Shown one piece after another: positions 59,811 through 64,000 of a stretch of 64,000 nucleotides of DNA (the first letter of the stretch is position 1; each line of letters opens with the position of its first letter). Origin of the DNA: Candidatus Protochlamydia naegleriophila (lineage in GTDB: Bacteria > Chlamydiota > Chlamydiia > Chlamydiales > Parachlamydiaceae); assembly GCF_001499655.1 (NCBI RefSeq), contig NZ_LN879502.1:2821091-2885090 (forward strand), given 5' to 3'. Below the pieces are notes generated by a model. That model did not search any database and had not been told where the DNA came from. It saw only the letters and a program-made list of their open reading frames with translations. A program made the position numbers and the translations under genes.

Positions 59811-60356
59811 ATGACCGGATCAAACAAAGAAAACATTCAATTTGCCATTGACGATTCATGGCTCGGATACGTCCTTGCCGCACAAAGCCCTAAAGGGCTC
59901 TGTGCCGTTTTGCTAGGCAATGAGCCCAACGAGCTTAAAAGCGAATTGCGCAGCCGCTTCCCCGAAGCAGAATTGATCGAAGGGAGCGATGCTGCCACAG
60001 CTCTACTAACCCAAGTAATCGGCTGCATCGAAGACCCTTCTAAATCATTAGACATGCCTTTTGATGAACGAGGAACCTCTTTTCAAAAAAGAGTTTGGAA
60101 AGCACTTAAGGAAATTCCTTGCGGATCCACCGTCAGCTATACCGAAATCGCTCAAAAAATCGGGTCTCCGCAAGCGGTTCGTGCAGTAGGAACCGCCTGC
60201 GGCGCTAATGCCTTAGCCATTGTAGTCCCCTGCCATCGAGTCGTTAGAAACGATGGATCGATCAACGGCTACCGCTGGGGCATCGAGCGGAAAAAGCGAT
60301 TGCTCGAAAGAGAAAGTCTGTTTCATTCATCGGCCAGGAAAATGGGGACCGGATAA
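59811..60356 (+). CDS. ogt: Methylated-DNA--protein-cysteine methyltransferase
   Basis: This is a 181-aa suicide repair protein from the ATG at 59811 (AGAGGAA upstream; an open frame extends to 59745 but lacks a ribosome site). The active-site motif PCHRV has Cys141, and the DNA-binding helix (SYTEIAQKIGSPQAVRAVG, about 109-127) and NGYRWGIERK follow. It transfers methyl groups from O6-methylguanine to Cys141. It diverges from the Ada-AlkA fusion and is probably activated by it. The 3' end overlaps the convergent symporter gene by 34 bp. Confidence 0.95.
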   Translation: MTGSNKENIQFAIDDSWLGYVLAAQSPKGLCAVLLGNEPNELKSELRSRFPEAELIEGSDAATALLTQVIGCIEDPSKSLDMPFDERGTSFQKRVWKALKEIPCGSTVSYTEIAQKIGSPQAVRAVGTACGANALAIVVPCHRVVRNDGSINGYRWGIERKKRLLERESLFHSSARKMGTG

Positions 60357-61804
60357 TCTGTTCCACTTGGAAAAAGGTGTTCAAATTGCTCGATTCTTTT
60401 ACCTGCGGCTTTTAAGCACGAGGTCAAAATATAGGCCCCCAATGATAACAAAGCACCAAATGCAGAAGCTGCAAACAGCAAGTCTTCTGACACTCCCCCG
60501 GTAGATTCGCTCAGCAAGATGAATCCAGCCCATCCAAGAACTCCAGAGATCATCGCCATCCAAGCCGAAGCAGCATTCGCCCCCTTCCAGAAAAGGGCAG
60601 CCGAAACAGGCACAAAAATTGCGACAAACAGGGTGGCTCCCGAATGAACCATCAAGATGAAAATGGACTGACCGCTAAAGGCCAGCATCAGGGCCACCAA
60701 GGCGATACCCACGTTGACAAAGCGCATGACGATGATTTTCTTTCTTTCCTCTTGCACCGGCCACACCTTTAAAACAATGTTGTGTGTAACAAGCGAGGTT
60801 CCCGCCAACAAATAACTATCTGCCGTGCTCATGATGGCTGAAAATAAACCGCAGGCAAAGAGGGTAAAGAGTAAAGGAGAGAAAAACTCTTTAGCGAGGA
60901 GGGGGATGAGATGCTCGGGTTTTTCCAAAACAGGATAGATTTCGCGGCCTGCAATTCCGATAAAAAGGGGAATGAGGCCTAAAAATACATAGCAAACAGC
61001 TCCCAAAATACCGCTATTTCGGGCAACTTTTTCAGATTTGCTCGCCAAAAATCGCTGCAGCAAGTCTTGTCCCATGATTCCACCAAGTCCCGTCAGGAAG
61101 AGGCGTCCTCCATAAGCTAGCCAGCTGAAGGAAGAGGATGGGTCTTGCGGAAAAACATTGCCAAACTCCTGCAATACATTATCAAAAACAACAGTATGAT
61201 CAGGAACTCTATTCAAACAAATCGGGACAATGACAATCAAACCAATGCTCAACAAACTCAATTGAATAAAGTCTGTGAGCGTAACCGCCCACATTCCACC
61301 AGAAACCGTATAGAGGACGACGATTAAGGCTCCGATCACAACTCCGAACTCAAAACCTGACCCAGATACAATTTGAAAAATATACCCCATGGCCAGCATT
61401 TGCGAAGCAAGGGTTCCAACATAGAAAGGAAGGACCACTATGGTTGATACTCTCTCAAAAGCTCCTCCATAGACCTTGTGCAACAAATCGGATATTGTCA
61501 ATAGGCGCATCCGCCTGAAAGGAGCAGCAAAGAAAAGCCCGCCAATCAGCAGTGCAAAGGCACACCCAAATGGGTCGGCCAAGACTCCATAGAAACCTTC
61601 CGAATATACTGTTCCTGTGACTCCCATCACAGAACCTGCTCCAAACCAAGTAGCCACGACTGTTGGAACAGCTAGATAGATGGGCAAGCTCCTTCCTGCA
61701 AGGAGATAGTCCTCTAGCGTTTTGACTCTTTTGCTGCCCATCGATCCAACGAAAGCCATAAGAACGAAATAACAGCCAATTCCAAGCATGAACATCCACG
61801 TCAT
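60323..61804 (-). CDS. Sodium:solute symporter family transporter
   Basis: This is a 493-aa protein with about 13 TM helices of the SSS/LeuT-fold family: the opening MLGIGCYFVLMAFVGSMGSKR, DYLLAGRSLP, the conserved VVATWFGAGSVMG (TM2) and YTVSGGMWAVTLTDFIQ (TM5-6). It imports a solute with Na+; the substrate (amino acid, pantothenate, proline, sugar) cannot be told from sequence. Normal length. It overlaps the convergent ogt by 34 bp, an arrangement that may limit transcription of both. Confidence 0.92.
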   Translation of the reverse strand: MTWMFMLGIGCYFVLMAFVGSMGSKRVKTLEDYLLAGRSLPIYLAVPTVVATWFGAGSVMGVTGTVYSEGFYGVLADPFGCAFALLIGGLFFAAPFRRMRLLTISDLLHKVYGGAFERVSTIVVLPFYVGTLASQMLAMGYIFQIVSGSGFEFGVVIGALIVVLYTVSGGMWAVTLTDFIQLSLLSIGLIVIVPICLNRVPDHTVVFDNVLQEFGNVFPQDPSSSFSWLAYGGRLFLTGLGGIMGQDLLQRFLASKSEKVARNSGILGAVCYVFLGLIPLFIGIAGREIYPVLEKPEHLIPLLAKEFFSPLLFTLFACGLFSAIMSTADSYLLAGTSLVTHNIVLKVWPVQEERKKIIVMRFVNVGIALVALMLAFSGQSIFILMVHSGATLFVAIFVPVSAALFWKGANAASAWMAMISGVLGWAGFILLSESTGGVSEDLLFAASAFGALLSLGAYILTSCLKAAGKRIEQFEHLFPSGTDYPVPIFLADE

Positions 61805-61860
61805 ACTCTATCACCGCACCATATTAAAAAATTAAAGGGAATTAAAGGGTGCATGGAAGA

Positions 61861-63006
61861 TTACCTTATAAATCGAGCGAGTAATTCAATGTGATTGCTT
61901 CCTGGAAAAAAAGCATACCCATCTAAATCTTCCAATTTCCAGCCATCTAGAGCCAGTTGTTGACAGTTCTTCTTAAAAGATTCCCATCCACAGCTCACGT
62001 AAATCAATTGATTGACAGAAGAGTGTTTCAGCGAACCGATAAAAGCCTCGCTCAAACCTTTCCTCGGAGGATCGACGATGACGACATCGGCTGCTTGCAT
62101 CAGACCCAGAGTTTCTTCATCAGATCCTGTATAAAAAGATATTTTGTCTGCCGCATCGGCGGGGAGCTTTGCCCGTGAAAGGGTAAAGCAGAGCTTGGCG
62201 TGAGGATTGACCTCCCCGCACTTTACCCAAGTGCACTTAGAAGCAATGAATAAACCGATCACCCCCACTCCAGCAAAAAACTCTGCAACCTTTGCCCCGT
62301 CAGGAACCCATTCTTTAATTTTCTGGAGAAGCTCTTCAAAAAGGGAAAGGTTGGCTTGTGCAAAATTGGCCGGTTGAAAGCATACAGAAACCTCTCCAAA
62401 ACGCTCCCACACATATTCTTCACCCCATACAAGCTGCCAGCGGTTGCTAAAAATCGTGTTGGTTGCTCGGCAATTAAAGTTAATCCAAATGGAGTGAAAA
62501 AGGGAGGGATCGAAGGCTTGAGCCAGCTCTAGCAGTAAGGAAAACCAGCGTTGAGCCTGAGGAGAAGCATCGGCAATATTTAAGACAAAGACAACTTGTA
62601 CTTTGCCCGTTGAACGTTCCACCACACATTGAAGATAGCGCAAATCACCGCTATTGTCTTTTTCTTGATACGGCATGAGAGCGTGATGCTTCATCCACTG
62701 CTCTATATAGTGAATGACCTGGTTGATTTTAATGTGATGGACTAAACAAAGGGGAATGGAAATGGCGTCATGAGTATGTTTTTTAAATAAGCCGATGATT
62801 GGATTGTCAGAAGAGCCGCGGACAGCCAGCTTAGCTCTACAGCGCCATCTTGTTGGCAATCCTTGATGGAGGCTGGGAACAACCTGACTCTTAAAGTTTT
62901 CGAGCACTTCAAGCCAAATAAGAGGCTCTTTTCCTAAATCCGTACTACATCCAGAGCACGCTTTAAAATGAGGACAGGAAGGGCTCTGGATGTAGATCGG
63001 TTTCAT
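61861..63006 (-). CDS. TrmA/RlmD-type RNA 5-methyluridine methyltransferase-like
   Basis: This is a 381-aa SAM-dependent RNA methyltransferase. Fe-S ligands are Cys11, Cys17, Cys20 and Cys87 (C-x5-C-x2-C...C, as in RlmD-type enzymes). The Rossmann SAM motif is VAEFFAGVGVIGL. IVDPPRKGL and the catalytic YVSCGWE follow, with a late HIELLARF containing the general-base Glu. It should methylate uridine in tRNA or 23S rRNA; the exact target is unclear. No TRAM domain is present. The next gene, encoding a J-domain protein, starts 9 bp upstream, so both are likely cotranscribed. Confidence 0.9.
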   Translation of the reverse strand: MKPIYIQSPSCPHFKACSGCSTDLGKEPLIWLEVLENFKSQVVPSLHQGLPTRWRCRAKLAVRGSSDNPIIGLFKKHTHDAISIPLCLVHHIKINQVIHYIEQWMKHHALMPYQEKDNSGDLRYLQCVVERSTGKVQVVFVLNIADASPQAQRWFSLLLELAQAFDPSLFHSIWINFNCRATNTIFSNRWQLVWGEEYVWERFGEVSVCFQPANFAQANLSLFEELLQKIKEWVPDGAKVAEFFAGVGVIGLFIASKCTWVKCGEVNPHAKLCFTLSRAKLPADAADKISFYTGSDEETLGLMQAADVVIVDPPRKGLSEAFIGSLKHSSVNQLIYVSCGWESFKKNCQQLALDGWKLEDLDGYAFFPGSNHIELLARFIR

Positions 63007-63015
63007 ACTAGTTTA

Positions 63016-63963
63016 TTAATGCTCGCTTAATGCTAAAAAGTTCTTACTTGTTTTAAAAACAGGCTCAGGTACATGCATCTGAGATAAATGAGCCGATTCA
63101 TTAGCCGTCGATAAATCGATTCTGACGTCAGTCAGCTCTTGCATGCGTTGCAAGGCCCGATAATCTTGGTACAACTCAATGATTCGCCCAGCTTCTGCAT
63201 CAGCCCCTTTCGCCCGGTTATGATCAGGATGCAGCTGGCGCACAAGATCAAAATACAGCTTTTTCACATCTTCCGCACAATGATGGCCTGTTGCAGCGAC
63301 TTTCAAGTGCTCGCACAGAAGATTGTAATTGACTCGGGCGGCTTTTTCCAAAAATTCTTTTAAAAAGAGCTGCTTGGCCCCTTGTATTTGGCTCACAACC
63401 TGATCTGCATAGTGGCATGAATCACCAGGCCAAAGGATAGTTGTATAGATTTGCAGATCATACTTTCTAAAAAAATTTGCAAGCGAAGAAAAGATACTCA
63501 ATATGCGACCTGATAGTCCAGAAAAATAACGCTCTGCCGTTCGTTCCTTCATCAGTTCGATTTGAATAGCCGGCTTCTCAAAAATCTGAAAAAATTCTTC
63601 GGCCCGCTCATGCAACTTTCCAGCCATCGCCAGCTGATTGAACTCCTCAAGATCCATTCCGCTCCCGCCTCCAATGTCCGCCGCACAAACGATCACATCC
63701 GTCAAATGCACGATCTCGGTAAACGACAACTTGCGCGGATTTAAAGCCTGATCATCCCAGCCTTTAGCACCTAAGGTGAAATAGTCCCCTTTTGCCAGCT
63801 CTTCCTTCTCTTCACTCCCCTCAAGGGCAAGCGACTCTTTTAAGCAACATTGATAAATGTACAATTCTGGCAGCTCACTTTGCTCAGGCTCACTCGCTTG
63901 CCTAGAAATCAACTGAAACCACAGGTCGATGTTCACATTTTGCATAGGTATCAAATTAATCAT
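63016..63963 (-). CDS. C-terminal J-domain protein
   Basis: This is a 315-aa protein. The last 70 residues are a J-domain: helix II (DVKKLYFDLVRQL), the HPD motif at 245-247 (LHPDHN) and helix III (AGRIIELYQDYRALQRM). The first 230 residues are unrecognised, acidic and helical, with two Cys near 39-40. J-domains recruit Hsp70 through HPD, so this is a co-chaperone with an unknown client. No TM or signal peptide. The ATG at 63963 is likely, with an internal ATG at 63942. Probably cotranscribed with the RNA methyltransferase gene. Confidence 0.75.
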   Translation of the reverse strand: MINLIPMQNVNIDLWFQLISRQASEPEQSELPELYIYQCCLKESLALEGSEEKEELAKGDYFTLGAKGWDDQALNPRKLSFTEIVHLTDVIVCAADIGGGSGMDLEEFNQLAMAGKLHERAEEFFQIFEKPAIQIELMKERTAERYFSGLSGRILSIFSSLANFFRKYDLQIYTTILWPGDSCHYADQVVSQIQGAKQLFLKEFLEKAARVNYNLLCEHLKVAATGHHCAEDVKKLYFDLVRQLHPDHNRAKGADAEAGRIIELYQDYRALQRMQELTDVRIDLSTANESAHLSQMHVPEPVFKTSKNFLALSEH

Positions 63964-64000
63964 AAAATAACCTCGCAGTAAATTATTTTAATGTTTTTTA

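Noticed and set aside
1..64000. CRISPR array or rRNA operon
   Set aside because: No regularly spaced repeats of 25-40 bp and no rRNA-like sequence were found on reading through.

Overview
The window looks like a chromosome segment of an environmental chlamydia of the Parachlamydiaceae type (Protochlamydia/Parachlamydia-like). The main evidence is thrS followed directly by a ParA ATPase and a pGP6-D-like protein, the gene order of Chlamydia trachomatis CT581-CT583. Supporting evidence is moderately AT-rich DNA, chlamydia-style outer-membrane proteins, F-box/ankyrin proteins that only make sense inside a eukaryotic host, and several expanded lineage-specific paralogue families. I could not run database searches, so family names rest on motifs read directly from the translations.

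Layout. 1-8.3 kb: a minus-strand cluster of four related proteins with a transglutaminase/papain-like Cys-His-Asp core, one visibly degenerate, with an alpha/beta hydrolase embedded. 8.7-16.4 kb: an MFS-acyltransferase fusion, an OprO/P-type porin, phosphoketolase and a MOMP-like porin. 16.8-30.8 kb: core chlamydial genes (a 986-aa protein, thrS, parA, pGP6-D-like, ung), three tandem collagen-like surface proteins, tatA-tatC, a DnaA-box-rich intergenic region, a secreted LURP/tubby-like protein and tRNA-Pro(GGG).

30.87-46.00 kb: a roughly 15.1-kb genomic island integrated in tRNA-Pro. It is bounded by a 57-bp direct repeat (one mismatch) that copies the 3' part of the tRNA. The right end carries integrase, a coiled-coil protein, AlpA, a RepA-like helicase and a DUF5681 protein. 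The left cargo carries a PD-(D/E)XK nuclease, a tightly coupled operon (variant Hsp70, J-like helical-repeat membrane protein, AAA+ ATPase, six-TM protein), a frameshifted kinase, a small RHH-type regulator and an AbiEi/AbiEii toxin-antitoxin pair flanked by 42-bp inverted repeats. The Hsp70 operon and the RHH gene share a 13-bp sequence that contains the -35 box of each promoter. The RHH protein is therefore a plausible common repressor. This chaperone/AAA+ operon is the best candidate for a poorly described system.

46-64 kb: accessory and host-interaction genes. These are a membrane-anchored APH-like kinase, a beta-helix/IPT surface protein, a SnoaL/TetR divergent pair, GNAT, GrpB, OsmC, two F-box/ankyrin paralogues ending in basic NLS-like tails, MgtC, a split adaptive-response pair (Ada-AlkA and Ogt) diverging from a 15-bp inverted repeat, a sodium:solute symporter, a TrmA-type RNA methyltransferase and an orphan J-domain protein.
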